The notes below the pieces were generated by a model. The model had not been told where the DNA came from and did no database searches. It worked only from the letters and a program-made list of their open reading frames with translations. 64,000 bases of DNA from DATFVA01 sp963815785 (GTDB taxonomy: Bacteria > Bacteroidota > Ignavibacteria > Ignavibacteriales > Ignavibacteriaceae). The stretch spans positions 137,379-201,378 of the forward strand of contig CAWFHZ010000002.1 in NCBI GenBank assembly GCA_963815785.1. Reading direction: 5' to 3'. This document shows, piece by piece, positions 1 to 9,478 of the stretch (position 1 is the stretch's first letter; each line of letters starts with the position of its first letter). The position numbers and the translations under genes were made by a program.

Positions 1-1890
1 AACCTCCTCATTTATGCCTGCAGCAGAAACCTGTTTTAGTATACCTGATCCAAGAGTACCTGTCAATTTAATGATGTTAGCTGTCCCACGTTTTTGCGCA
101 GTCATAAAATAATTCAACCTGTTTGTAATCTGGTCAGCGAACAAAAACCTATCGCCTGGAGTACAATTACTATTTATACAAACCATTTCATTTTCGGAAA
201 CCGCGCCAATTTCAATTCCGATACCATAATTAACCGAAGCGATATCTTTTATTAACGAATTTGAAGTGAAATTAAGATCGAGTTGATTCCAGGTAAGATC
301 AGTATTCAAAGCAAAATATTTTCCATCTGAGGAACCCGCGACAATATTTTTATAACAGTCACTTTCACTTATACCAGTCAGGTCAACATATTTTACAGTA
401 GTTATATTCAAAGGCAGGTTATTAGTAATATCGGTCCAGGCAGTTCCGCCATTGGGGGAATACCATACACCACTTCCTGAAAACCCATTTTCATCTGCTG
501 TTGCCACATATGGAATATCATTGTTGTCAAATGCAATTGAATTTATCTGGTTTATATTACCGACCTGAACCGGTTGAAAATTTATATCATCATTTGTTAT
601 AAATACCCGGTTCCCGCTGCATAAAAATGTCCCCCCCTGCGAATTAAAACCCATCGTATTAGCGAGATGACCGGTATTAGTCCAGTTATTCCAGTCACCG
701 TAATTAGTTTTATAAGCACCATCCTGATGAAGAATCCATGCCTTATTAGTTACCGGGTTTAATTTAAACTCATACTCCCAGCCCCAGGAAATATTCCCAT
801 TAACATTTTGAAAACTCTGTCCTTCATTTTCAGATAAAAATGAACCGCTGTGTCTGGTAGCGACAGTAATTGCACCACCTGTCCTGTCTAAACCATTTAT
901 TGCAGTGGCAGACATCTTATTTACTTCGAGATTCCAGTCCGAATTATTGGTAGTAACATAAGTCCCCGGTCCATAGGAGCCAGCCATCAATCCTGCAGAT
1001 GTAGATACTATGGAACTGAAGGGACAATCGGGCACAGTATATTCTATCCAGTTTCCCGATCCCGAAGGCAAGTATAATACACCCCCGCCGCTTGAATTGA
1101 TATTACTAGTTGCAGCTCCAATTAATGTGTTATCCCCGGTAATTAGAATAGATTTTAAATACTTAGGTGGAACAGGTAATTCAGTCCAGGTAGCTGTTCC
1201 ATTATCAAACTCGTATAGAATATCCCCTAAAGTTGCAACCGGAACTGGCTGTGCATTAGGATTATTTCCACTATAACCAAAGGCAATGGATTCAACGGTT
1301 TTATTATTAAAATCTATTCCGTTATTTACTGCCTGCCAGTTTACACCATTATCAGTTGAACGAAAAACACCATTGTATGCTGTTCCTGCCAATAGATAAC
1401 TTCCCCCATCTCCAAGAGAAAAAACCGCAGCACCCGCAATTCCATTGGTAGATGTAAAACTATTACCATTGTCCGATGATCTGAATAATCCATCAAATGT
1501 ACCGGCAAGTATATCTCCATTAGGAAGAATCAGTAATGATAAAATTGTTGAAGTGGAAAGCACATTATTTAATTTTGTCCAGGTTGATCCTCCATTATCT
1601 GATCTGAATAGACCGCTTCCATCGGTTCCGGCTAAATAATTACTGCCAACATCAACAGACAGTGACCTTACATCGAGATTTCTGTGCCCATAGAAAATCT
1701 GGGACCAGTTTTGTCCCATATCAGATGTTTTAAAAATTCCTCCATTAGCGGTTCCGGCTAAAATATTTTCCTGGTTATCTTTTACAAGACAACGGATATA
1801 TCCGCCATAAGGTCCTATTGATTCAAACTGTGAAAAAACACTATTCACAAAAATGAATCCAATGAAACAGCAAGTAAAAAAGAATTTCAT
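1..1890 (-). CDS. Secreted BNR/YCF48-type beta-propeller protein (3' end outside window)
   Basis: The frame is open from an ATG at 1888-1890 to the window edge, giving 630 residues with no stop. A GGAG ribosome site lies just upstream of the ATG. The first ~21 residues are a Sec signal peptide ending in VFSQ. The rest is a series of ~40-residue repeats of the sialidase/photosystem-stability type (for example GIFKTSDMGQNW, GLFRSDNGGSTW, GVFRSTDNGVNW), which fold as a multi-bladed beta-propeller. Related proteins in this window carry a T9SS sorting domain at the C-terminus; here that part would lie beyond position 1, so export by T9SS is inferred. No catalytic function can be assigned. Confidence 0.8.
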   Translation of the reverse strand, partial: MKFFFTCCFIGFIFVNSVFSQFESIGPYGGYIRCLVKDNQENILAGTANGGIFKTSDMGQNWSQIFYGHRNLDVRSLSVDVGSNYLAGTDGSGLFRSDNGGSTWTKLNNVLSTSTILSLLILPNGDILAGTFDGLFRSSDNGNSFTSTNGIAGAAVFSLGDGGSYLLAGTAYNGVFRSTDNGVNWQAVNNGIDFNNKTVESIAFGYSGNNPNAQPVPVATLGDILYEFDNGTATWTELPVPPKYLKSILITGDNTLIGAATSNINSSGGGVLYLPSGSGNWIEYTVPDCPFSSIVSTSAGLMAGSYGPGTYVTTNNSDWNLEVNKMSATAINGLDRTGGAITVATRHSGSFLSENEGQSFQNVNGNISWGWEYEFKLNPVTNKAWILHQDGAYKTNYGDWNNWTNTGHLANTMGFNSQGGTFLCSGNRVFITNDDINFQPVQVGNINQINSIAFDNNDIPYVATADENGFSGSGVWYSPNGGTAWTDITNNLPLNITTVKYVDLTGISESDCYKNIVAGSSDGKYFALNTDLTWNQLDLNFTSNSLIKDIASVNYGIGIEIGAVSENEMVCINSNCTPGDRFLFADQITNRLNYFMTAQKRGTANIIKLTGTLGSGILKQVSAAGINEEV

Positions 1891-2191
1891 AAATGCTCCT
1901 TCTTAAATTCCAATTGAAATTATGACACGAAAACAAACACTAACTATGAAACTTTATTTTTTCCCGAGTTGACCCTTTAGCATGTAGTTTTTCTTTTTGA
2001 TAAAAACTTTCAGAGGTTTAAAATCTATTTTTTATCAACAGGTTTTCTGACTGGTTTAATTGGTAAAATGAGATGCTGACAGTGGAACATCTTTTTGGAA
2101 TGCGTGTAATCTGTAAAGCTCTAACCACCGTATTGATCTTATGAATTAGAACTTTAAGGCTTATTAGATTTGGTTGAATTTCGCCGGGTTG

Positions 2192-4474
2192 TTAAAATTC
2201 AAGGCTTATCCCTATAGAAGGAAGTATTCCTATCGATTCACCTTTTTGCGGTTTTTGAGTCCTGGGGTTCCAACGAATAGAATTACTGCTTTTGTTATTA
2301 TAAATATTCTGAATATCTATATAAGTAATCAATGTTAAACTGCTGAAGTACCATCTTCTGTCAACTCTGATATCAAGACTGTGCAAGGGTGAGTAATAGT
2401 CACTTAAATACCTTGAGACAAGCTGAATTCCGTTACTTTCAAAAGGTGTATAAGGACTTCCGGAAGCGAAACGGAATTTCATGCTTGCTTCCCACTTCTC
2501 ATTAAATTTATATCCGCCGCTTAAGTTTAAAATCCATTTCTGATCATAAACTCCCGGACGTGTGATTCCATCGAGAGGAGTAAATCTTGTCTCGCTGTAA
2601 GTTAAACTTAGGATTCCATAGAATTGCAGATCAGATAATTTTTTCTGAACAGAAAGTTCAACACCTCTGCTGACGCCTTTACCTTTGTCTGTCAATGGTT
2701 CCAATCCGAATGATGAAAAATTATCATCTGAGCCGGCAAACCCTGCACCTGTATTTGCTAAAATTAAATATGGTCTTATTAAACTGGTTGGATAATCATA
2801 GTACCATTTATAAAATCCTTCCAATTTAATTAATGCATCTTCTCTCAGAAGATGATCAATTCCAAAAATCAAATGATCTGCACGGATATTTTTTAAGTTA
2901 TTTTTATTTTCATTTACTGCCAGCCAGATATATGATGGTGATTGATAATAAATTCCTGAGCTTGCATTAATTGATGTCAGGTCAGTTAAAATGTAAGATG
3001 CAGAAATCCTGGGTCCGAAGTAAAATTTCTTCTCAAGAGGGTTAAAATAATCCAGCCTTAAACCTAAGTTGGTTTTCAGCCTGTTAAAGAAAACATTATT
3101 CAGATTAATGTAAGCAGATGCTTTTGAGTAATAGTCATTTGTATTCAGTGAATTGATCGGAAGAGTATCTCCGAATGAAGTAACAAAATCAGGAATTAAA
3201 ACATCGGCCTCAAACTTTGCAAGTTTTCCCGCAAGTCCCGCAGAAATTTCTGTTGAAGATGAAAATTTATAAACCAGGTCTGCTTTGAGTGAATTTTCCT
3301 GTTCACGCGAAATATTTTTAAAGATCGGATTCAGAAGACTATCTCTCTGCAAAGTGTTGTAATCAACAAAAGTTCTGCTGAGAACAATGTTAAAAAATCC
3401 ATTTTGTATAAGGTGCTGATAACTTATTCCCGTGGCATATTGTTTCTGATCACTCCCAAGAATTCTTGAATTATCAAATCTCTGATCTGCCGTCTGATTA
3501 AAATATTTTACATTATCGAAGGCTCCCAGGAAAAGGAATGAAATACTGTTTGAATTATCCAGTTTGAAATCTGCTTTTGAAATTACATCATAATACTCAG
3601 GAACGAAACCGAATCCCGCAGCTTTGAAAATAAAGTCAAGGTAACTTCTCCTGGCAGAGAAAATAAAATTACTATTTTTACTTATTGGTCCTTCAAGGTT
3701 TAAACCGAACATAGATGCGGATATAGTTGCTTTTCCGCCTAACCTGTCTTCTCTTCCTTTTCTTAAATTTATTTTCAACACTGAAGAAAGTTTGTCACCA
3801 TATTCCGCAGAAAATCCTCCTGTTGAAAAGGTGGTTTCTTTTACGAAATCAAGATTGATATAGCTTAAAGGACCCCCGGCTGCGCCTTGTGTGCCAAAGT
3901 GGTTTATATTCGGAATTTCTATGCCATCAACAATGTACAAATTTTCTGAAGGCGCACCACCTCGCACTACAAGATCATTTCTGCCCGGATCTGCCTGTGC
4001 AACTCCCGGCAGTATAGACAAAGCTCTTATAACATCCTCAAATCCCCCCGGCGATCTTCTTATCTCCTCATAACTCAAACTTCTTACGCTGTTTATTTCG
4101 GTTGGCGCTTTTGAAAAATATTCTGATGTAACGGTTACATCCCGAAGTTTGATTACTTCTTCAGCAAGATTAAAATCAACTTCCACCGGTTTCGATGATC
4201 TTACAACTATGTCTGTTTTTATTTTTGAAGAATAACCGATTATGGAAGCTTTTATTCTATAGGTATTAGCGGGAACTCCATTTATTTCGTATCGACCATT
4301 CAAATCTGTTGCTGCTCCGTAAACGGTCCCCTCCAGGATAACATTAACTCCGATCAACGGCTCATTACTTACAGCATCAGTTACTTTACCATAGATAGAT
4401 CCTTTTTCATCCTGGGCTGAGATGAATGCAGGGATTAAAATCAGCATTGATATAATATTTAAAATTATTCTCAT
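2192..4474 (-). CDS. TonB-dependent outer-membrane receptor with carboxypeptidase-regulatory-like N-terminal domain
   Basis: The 760-residue protein starts with a signal peptide (about residues 1-20, ending FISAQ). A carboxypeptidase-D-regulatory-like beta-sandwich follows at about 25-107 (GKVTDAVSNEPLIGVNV), then a TonB receptor plug at about 125-230 (RSPGGFEDVIRALSILPGVA, LVVRGGAPSENLYIVDGIEI) and a long beta-barrel ending in an aromatic residue (GISLEF). Such receptors import large substrates through the outer membrane using TonB energy. No SusD-like lipoprotein lies next to it, so it is not a classic SusCD pair and the substrate is unknown. It is a single gene transcribed leftward, away from the ECF sigma factor at 5000. 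Confidence 0.88.
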   Translation of the reverse strand: MRIILNIISMLILIPAFISAQDEKGSIYGKVTDAVSNEPLIGVNVILEGTVYGAATDLNGRYEINGVPANTYRIKASIIGYSSKIKTDIVVRSSKPVEVDFNLAEEVIKLRDVTVTSEYFSKAPTEINSVRSLSYEEIRRSPGGFEDVIRALSILPGVAQADPGRNDLVVRGGAPSENLYIVDGIEIPNINHFGTQGAAGGPLSYINLDFVKETTFSTGGFSAEYGDKLSSVLKINLRKGREDRLGGKATISASMFGLNLEGPISKNSNFIFSARRSYLDFIFKAAGFGFVPEYYDVISKADFKLDNSNSISFLFLGAFDNVKYFNQTADQRFDNSRILGSDQKQYATGISYQHLIQNGFFNIVLSRTFVDYNTLQRDSLLNPIFKNISREQENSLKADLVYKFSSSTEISAGLAGKLAKFEADVLIPDFVTSFGDTLPINSLNTNDYYSKASAYINLNNVFFNRLKTNLGLRLDYFNPLEKKFYFGPRISASYILTDLTSINASSGIYYQSPSYIWLAVNENKNNLKNIRADHLIFGIDHLLREDALIKLEGFYKWYYDYPTSLIRPYLILANTGAGFAGSDDNFSSFGLEPLTDKGKGVSRGVELSVQKKLSDLQFYGILSLTYSETRFTPLDGITRPGVYDQKWILNLSGGYKFNEKWEASMKFRFASGSPYTPFESNGIQLVSRYLSDYYSPLHSLDIRVDRRWYFSSLTLITYIDIQNIYNNKSSNSIRWNPRTQKPQKGESIGILPSIGISLEF

Positions 4475-4999
4475 TTTTCCTTCATTATTTTCAATAACAA
4501 CAAATCAAAAATAAGAAAAGTTCATCATCATAATTCTTATTGAAGATTTATTCAGAGAATGAAAAAAATTGATTAAAATATTGGTTAATCCGGAAGATTT
4601 GAATGTTTAGTAGACTGAATCTTCAGTTTCTCCATCTTCAAGCACAAAAACTTCAATATTTGAATTATTTGTAGCCGGATCTGGCAAGGTTGGTCTGTTG
4701 TTTTCACTTCAAGCTGCAATATTTATCTCTACCGTTAGCAGTACTCATGCAATTAATAGTTCATTCGTTTTTATCTCATTCTGTTCATAATTTAACTCTT
4801 TAGCTTAATTTATTGTTTGTAATAATTATTTCTATTTGCTACTTTGCTTCTATATGAAGTTCATCAAATTTTATCTCCTGAATGTTTTTACATTCTGAAA
4901 TTAGATTCAAGAAATTATTTGAAAAGTGATAATGTTTTTTAATAAGTTATTTTATCCCAGAATTGTTCGATTTTTAATTGTTATCTGAGTATTTAAGAT
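4475..4999. other. Intergenic region between divergent genes
   Basis: These 525 bases separate the leftward TonB receptor gene from the rightward sigma-factor gene and should hold both promoters. A TATTTTTG element at 4506-4513 (minus strand) fits the Bacteroidota -7 consensus for the receptor gene, but no good -33 partner was seen. A minus-strand stretch ending at 4607 reads RPTLPDPATNNSNIEVFV and onward as if coding, but has no start codon and may be a relic. Confidence 0.4.
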
Positions 5000-5569
5000 A
5001 TGAATCAGCCCGGTGAAAATATTACTCAGCTCTTAGGAGAGCTTGGCAATGGAAATCGTGAGGTAGTTGATAAACTTATGCCGCTGGTTTACAAAGAAAT
5101 GCATCAGCTTGCACATATGCATTTAAGAGGGGAAAGAAGAAACCACACACTGAATGCTACAGCACTTGTTCACGAAGCCTATATGAAACTGGTTGGTCAG
5201 GATAAAATCAGCTGGCAGAGCCGGGCACATTTTTTCGGAATAGCTTCTCAGGCAATGAGAAGAATACTGATAAATTATGCAAACGCACGAATTGCCCAAA
5301 AAAGGGGTGGAAACCAGATTCTTGTGACTTTTGTTGATGATAAGGTGAAACGGGAATCAAAACCTGAAGAAATAATTGCCCTTGACGAAGCTCTGAAAAA
5401 ACTTGAATCGATTAGTGAAAGGCAATCTAAGATTATTGAATACTGGTTCTTTGTTGGTCTGAATCACGAAGAAGTTGCGGAAATATTAAAAGTTTCATTG
5501 CCAACAGTACGCAGGGATTTTCGGCTGGCTAAAGCCTGGCTCAGCCGTGAACTAAATCAAACACTTTAA
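5000..5569 (+). CDS. ECF-subfamily RNA polymerase sigma factor (Sigma70_ECF / TIGR02999 type)
   Basis: The 189-residue protein has the ECF layout. Region 2 holds LVHEAYMKLV and SRAHFFGIASQAMRRILINY, a signature of the TIGR02999 group. Region 4 holds a helix-turn-helix (LNHEEVAEILKVSLPTVRRD) near the C-terminus. In that group the sigma factor is typically next to a Ser/Thr kinase-TPR protein, and here such a gene begins 36 bp downstream on the same strand, so the pair is likely an operon. The sigma factor is probably controlled by that membrane kinase rather than by a classic anti-sigma factor; this is family knowledge plus context. Length and start agree with the family. Confidence 0.9.
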   Translation: MNQPGENITQLLGELGNGNREVVDKLMPLVYKEMHQLAHMHLRGERRNHTLNATALVHEAYMKLVGQDKISWQSRAHFFGIASQAMRRILINYANARIAQKRGGNQILVTFVDDKVKRESKPEEIIALDEALKKLESISERQSKIIEYWFFVGLNHEEVAEILKVSLPTVRRDFRLAKAWLSRELNQTL

Positions 5570-5605
5570 ATTTCAGAACAATTCAAATTTTTAATAAGGA
5601 AACTA

Positions 5606-7210
5606 ATGAGCCCGGAGCGCTGGGAAAAAGTTCAGTCATTATTTGCAGAAGCTCTTGAACTTAATCATTCTGAAAGAGAAATTTATTTAAAAAAAGAATG
5701 TGCAAATGATCAGGACCTTTTCAATGAAGTGATTTCTTTATTAAAAGCTGATGAAGATGAGCACAGTATTTTTTCAGGTTCTGCTTCGGACTACATTGCT
5801 GCTGATGATGCAGCACTGGAGGGGAAAACTTTCGGTAATTATCTTGCAACAGAGCAGATCGGTTCAGGTGGAATGGGTTCAGTTTATCTTGCTGAAAGAG
5901 TTGACGGATTATTTGAACAAAAAGTCGCTCTTAAAATTATAAAGCCCGGAATGAACTCACAGGAAATCATAACCCGGTTTGAAGGGGAAAGACAAATCTT
6001 AGCCAGGCTTCAACATCCCAACATAGCAAAACTGCTGGATGGCGGAATTTCAGAATTGGGTCTGCCTTATTTTACAATGGAATATGTTGATGGTAAACCT
6101 ATTATAGAGTTCTGTGATGAAAATAACCTGACAATTGAAAAAAGACTTGAACTCTTTTTAAAAGTCTGTGATGCGATTTTATATGCTCATCAGAATCTCG
6201 TTATTCACAGGGATATAAAACCGAGTAATATTCTTGTTCAGAAAGACGGCACCGTAAAGTTGCTGGATTTTGGAATTGCAAAAGTATTTGAAGAGAATGC
6301 AAATCAAAAAAATTTAACTCTTACAGGTATAAGAGTGATGACGCCGGAGTATGCTTCGCCGGAACAGGTTAGGGGAGAACCTGTAAACACTGCTACCGAC
6401 ATTTATTCATTAGGATTGATTCTTTATCAATTACTTACAGGCTGTCCTCCTTACGAGGTTCATACAAATTCTGCGATAGAGATGGAAAAAATAATTTGTT
6501 TTACCGAGCCGACCAAACCCAGTATAATGATAACTAAATTTTCAACTTTAAACATTGACAGTACAAAAAAGTTATCTCCTGTTGTTATCAGTCAGAACCG
6601 GGGGATTTCACAGTCAAAATTGAAGAAACGAATTTCCGGGGACCTCGATAATATTTGTTTAATGGCACTTCGTAAAGAACCGGAACGCAGATATAATTCC
6701 GTTGCTCAAATGATAAATGATATTAACAATCATCTTTCCGGATTACCAATTTACGCTCGAAAAAGCACAGCATCATATCTTGCTAAAAAATTTATTCAAA
6801 GACACAAAGCGGGTGTTATAATCACTTCAGTTGCTTTTTTAATAATTGCACTGGTTACAATCTTTTATACACTCAAGCTTGCAGAAGAAAGAGACAGGGC
6901 ACAGATTGAAGCCGAAAAATCAAAAAAAGTATCTGAGTTTTTAGCCGGTATATTTAAAGTTTCAGATCCCGATCAGTCCAGGGGAGAAACTATCACGGCA
7001 AGGGAATTATTGGATAAAGGGGTAAAAAGTTTAGAGAGTGAACTTTCAGATCAGCCTGAAGTACTGGCGAATATGCTAGATGTTACCGGTAATGTTTATA
7101 AAAGTCTGGGATTATATAAAAATGCTTTAGTATTGTTAAACAAAGCTTATGATATTAATGATTCGCTTGTTCGGGCTTACCAGTCCAGAAACGGCAAAGA
7201 GTCTGAATGA
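5606..7210 (+). CDS. Membrane Ser/Thr protein kinase, N-terminal part of a frameshifted kinase-TPR protein
   Basis: The 534 residues hold an N-terminal helical segment and then a eukaryotic-type kinase domain: glycine loop GSGGMGSVY (about 86-94), ATP-binding Lys110, catalytic loop HRDIKPSN (201-208, Asp203), DFG at 221-223 and TPEYASPEQ activation-segment end. All catalytic residues are present, so an active kinase is expected. One membrane segment lies at about 400-424, placing the kinase in the cytoplasm and the rest outside. A ribosome site AAGGAAA precedes the ATG. The last ~15 residues (VRAYQSRNGKESE) are out of frame: one extra T near 7166-7170 diverts the reading frame, and the natural continuation is the TPR frame that overlaps it. 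It follows the sigma gene by 36 bp. Confidence 0.88.
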   Translation: MSPERWEKVQSLFAEALELNHSEREIYLKKECANDQDLFNEVISLLKADEDEHSIFSGSASDYIAADDAALEGKTFGNYLATEQIGSGGMGSVYLAERVDGLFEQKVALKIIKPGMNSQEIITRFEGERQILARLQHPNIAKLLDGGISELGLPYFTMEYVDGKPIIEFCDENNLTIEKRLELFLKVCDAILYAHQNLVIHRDIKPSNILVQKDGTVKLLDFGIAKVFEENANQKNLTLTGIRVMTPEYASPEQVRGEPVNTATDIYSLGLILYQLLTGCPPYEVHTNSAIEMEKIICFTEPTKPSIMITKFSTLNIDSTKKLSPVVISQNRGISQSKLKKRISGDLDNICLMALRKEPERRYNSVAQMINDINNHLSGLPIYARKSTASYLAKKFIQRHKAGVIITSVAFLIIALVTIFYTLKLAEERDRAQIEAEKSKKVSEFLAGIFKVSDPDQSRGETITARELLDKGVKSLESELSDQPEVLANMLDVTGNVYKSLGLYKNALVLLNKAYDINDSLVRAYQSRNGKESE

Positions 7211-8567
7211 TCTTGCAAATTTAAATTTTGCAATGGGAGATTATGATCAGGCGATAAACAGGTTTAATAAAGCTGTTAAGACTAGAGAACGTATCTTTGG
7301 CGAAGAAAGTATGGAAACCGCTGAAAGTTTGAACGATCTGGCGATGGTTCTCAGGGAACAGGGGAAATATGATGAAGCTGAAAAATTACTTATTCAGTCC
7401 TTAGCAATCAGAAAAAAAAATTCATCAGATAAAGGACCGGAGGTTTCTGAATCAATGAACAATCTTGCACTCCTTTACCAGGATAAAGGGAAATATGATG
7501 AAGCTAAAAAATTATTTGAAGAATCTCTTTTAATAAAAGAAAATCTTTACGGCAAAATCCATCCCTCGGTAACAGAAACCATCAGTAACCTTGCAATGCT
7601 CTTACAAAAAATGGGAAAATATGACGAAGCTTCAACTTTGTTTAACAAGTCTTTAAAGATTGATAAGAAATTATTTGGTGATATTCATCCGACAATATCC
7701 ACGGACTTATACAATATTGCTTCCAACACGGCTTTAATGGGAGATTTACAATCTGCAGAAAAATTGTACACGGAAGTTCTTGAATTAGATAAAAAACTTT
7801 TAGGTGAAAAACATCCTTATATTGCTCTCGACTACAACAATCTTGCAGGTATACTTAATGATAAAGGTGATTATTCAAAAGCAGAAGAATTATATAAAAA
7901 ATCACTTGATCTTAATAAAAAGATATACGGGAAAGAGCACCCGGAAGTTGCCACAAGTCTGAGTAATCTTGGCGTTTTGTACTATCGGTGGGGAAAGTAT
8001 AATCTTGCCGAACCTCTGATTAAATCAGCATTAGAGATGCGGATCAAATTACTTGGAGAAAATCATCCGGATGTTGTTACTAGTCTGAATATTTATGCCG
8101 GGTTACTCACCAGCCAGGGAAAGTTTAATAAAGCAGTCGAGCAATATAGAAAATCACTTGCGTTACGAATAAAAATGCTTGGAGAAAATCATCCACAAAC
8201 TGCAAACGCTTACATTGGATTAGGTAATGCGTTAATTTCTGCCGGCAATTTTACCGAGGCTGAACAAAACATCAAAAAAGGGATAGAAATATATAAGCAT
8301 GATCTCTCACCTGATCATTGGAACATTTCTTATGCGGAAAGTATACTTGGAAAATGTTATTCAAAAGAGGGGAAGTTCAGACAGGCAGAAGAATTATTAC
8401 TCAAAGCTTATAATAATCTGCTTGTTAAGAGAGGAAAAGATGACAGATTAACGCTCAGTACAATGAAATTGCTTATAAAAAATTATGAACAATGGGGAAA
8501 AACCGGCAAGGTACGGAAGTATAAAGATATTTTGAATAATATCCTCAAGCCTAAATCCATTCATTAA
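7149..8567 (+). CDS. Tetratricopeptide-repeat protein, C-terminal part of the frameshifted kinase-TPR protein
   Basis: The 472-residue frame is almost entirely TPR units of about 42 residues of the kinesin-light-chain type (TPR_12), with repeating SLNDLA, GKYDEAE and LYKKSL motifs and the inter-unit linker GEKHP/GENHP. It has no signal peptide. Its nominal first codons overlap the kinase frame by 62 bases. Removing one base near 7167 joins ...AYDINDSL to FGLTSPETAKSLNDL, giving a continuous protein of about 985 residues, the usual architecture for kinases next to TIGR02999 sigma factors. It is therefore best read as the extracytoplasmic sensing half of that kinase, not a separate gene. The 3' end overlaps the convergent ATP-grasp gene by 17 bp. 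Confidence 0.85.
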   Translation: MILMIRLFGLTSPETAKSLNDLANLNFAMGDYDQAINRFNKAVKTRERIFGEESMETAESLNDLAMVLREQGKYDEAEKLLIQSLAIRKKNSSDKGPEVSESMNNLALLYQDKGKYDEAKKLFEESLLIKENLYGKIHPSVTETISNLAMLLQKMGKYDEASTLFNKSLKIDKKLFGDIHPTISTDLYNIASNTALMGDLQSAEKLYTEVLELDKKLLGEKHPYIALDYNNLAGILNDKGDYSKAEELYKKSLDLNKKIYGKEHPEVATSLSNLGVLYYRWGKYNLAEPLIKSALEMRIKLLGENHPDVVTSLNIYAGLLTSQGKFNKAVEQYRKSLALRIKMLGENHPQTANAYIGLGNALISAGNFTEAEQNIKKGIEIYKHDLSPDHWNISYAESILGKCYSKEGKFRQAEELLLKAYNNLLVKRGKDDRLTLSTMKLLIKNYEQWGKTGKVRKYKDILNNILKPKSIH

Positions 8568-9414
8568 AGATTTTGGCAAACCTTTCAGCAGAACCCGTAT
8601 CCATATTGAAATACAGAGAAGGTTCAATTAATTCCAGTTCCATTAATGCAAAATCATTTGACGGAGTTCTCACCAGGTCAACACGTGCATAAAGTGGAAC
8701 AGGGTTAAGTTTGTTCATAACATTTTCAGCGGTTGAGATTATGTTTTTATCAGGGGTAACAAGTTTTAAAGTTCCGCCATGTTCCTCCTGTACCCGGAAA
8801 TCTTTTTCTTTCGGGATTTTTAGAATTGTGTGGCTGTAATTCCCTCCGAAATAAAACAATGAATATTCACCCTCATTTATTATATCTTTCAAAAAAGGTT
8901 GAACCAGATAGCTTCTAGAATTAAATATATCGGAAATTGTAGGAAGAAGTTGTTCAAAATTCTTTTTATTAATTCTGAAAGTATTTTCAGCGCTGGCACT
9001 AACTGAGGGTTTAATGATTATTTCATTTGTCTTGAGTGTTTTAAAGTAACCCGGAATATTATTGTGATCATAATTCTTTTCCCAGATAGTATCGACTATA
9101 AGTATCCCTTTTTGTTGCAGATCCGCCAGGTAATTTTTATTCATATTCCATTTCATAATTGAAAGATTATTTTCAAGATGAGCTGAAGAGTGATTAATTG
9201 TTTCGAGTACACTCAAGAATTTGTCAGGGTCATGCTGGTAATCCCATGTGGAGCGTACAATAACAGCATCAAACTTATTCCAGTCTATATCTGTTTTTCT
9301 CCACGGAACCTCTTCAACCTTCCAGTTAAATTTCATAAGGGGTTCTACTAACAGATCATCATAAACTTTAAACCTGGAAAGATCATCTGTAGTAAGAAAT
9401 GCAACTTTTTTCAT
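8551..9414 (-). CDS. ATP-grasp family ligase (DcsG/RimK-like)
   Basis: The 287-residue protein matches the pattern of short cytoplasmic ATP-grasp enzymes: an N-terminal preATP-grasp Rossmann region (KKVAFLTTDDL, DAVIVRSTWDYQHDPDKF), a central domain with IIKPSVSASAENT (nucleotide-binding lysine) and a C-terminal metal-binding segment (YARVDLVRT...MELELIEPSLYF). The STWDY and KPSVSASA motifs recall D-cycloserine-type ligases (DcsG) and other stand-alone ATP-grasp proteins. The reaction would be ATP-dependent ligation of a carboxylate to an amine or similar nucleophile; the substrate cannot be told. It is the last gene of a leftward cluster, 64 bp after the TIM-barrel gene. Its stop overlaps the convergent TPR gene. 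Confidence 0.72.
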   Translation of the reverse strand: MKKVAFLTTDDLSRFKVYDDLLVEPLMKFNWKVEEVPWRKTDIDWNKFDAVIVRSTWDYQHDPDKFLSVLETINHSSAHLENNLSIMKWNMNKNYLADLQQKGILIVDTIWEKNYDHNNIPGYFKTLKTNEIIIKPSVSASAENTFRINKKNFEQLLPTISDIFNSRSYLVQPFLKDIINEGEYSLFYFGGNYSHTILKIPKEKDFRVQEEHGGTLKLVTPDKNIISTAENVMNKLNPVPLYARVDLVRTPSNDFALMELELIEPSLYFNMDTGSAERFAKIFNEWI

Positions 9415-9478
9415 TAGTGTTTAACTCGATTGGGGAATTGATAGTAAAATCTTTGGGAATAGTTGATCAATGAATTTT

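Noticed and set aside
4607..4713. Small protein ending RPTLPDPATNNSNIEVFV... on the minus strand
   Set aside because: It has no start codon and is only about 34 codons, so it may be a relic or chance; not listed as a gene.
7149..7210. Programmed ribosomal frameshift in the kinase-TPR gene
   Set aside because: No slippery heptamer or downstream structure was seen, and similar one-base breaks occur in many other genes here, so a sequence error or mutation is more likely.
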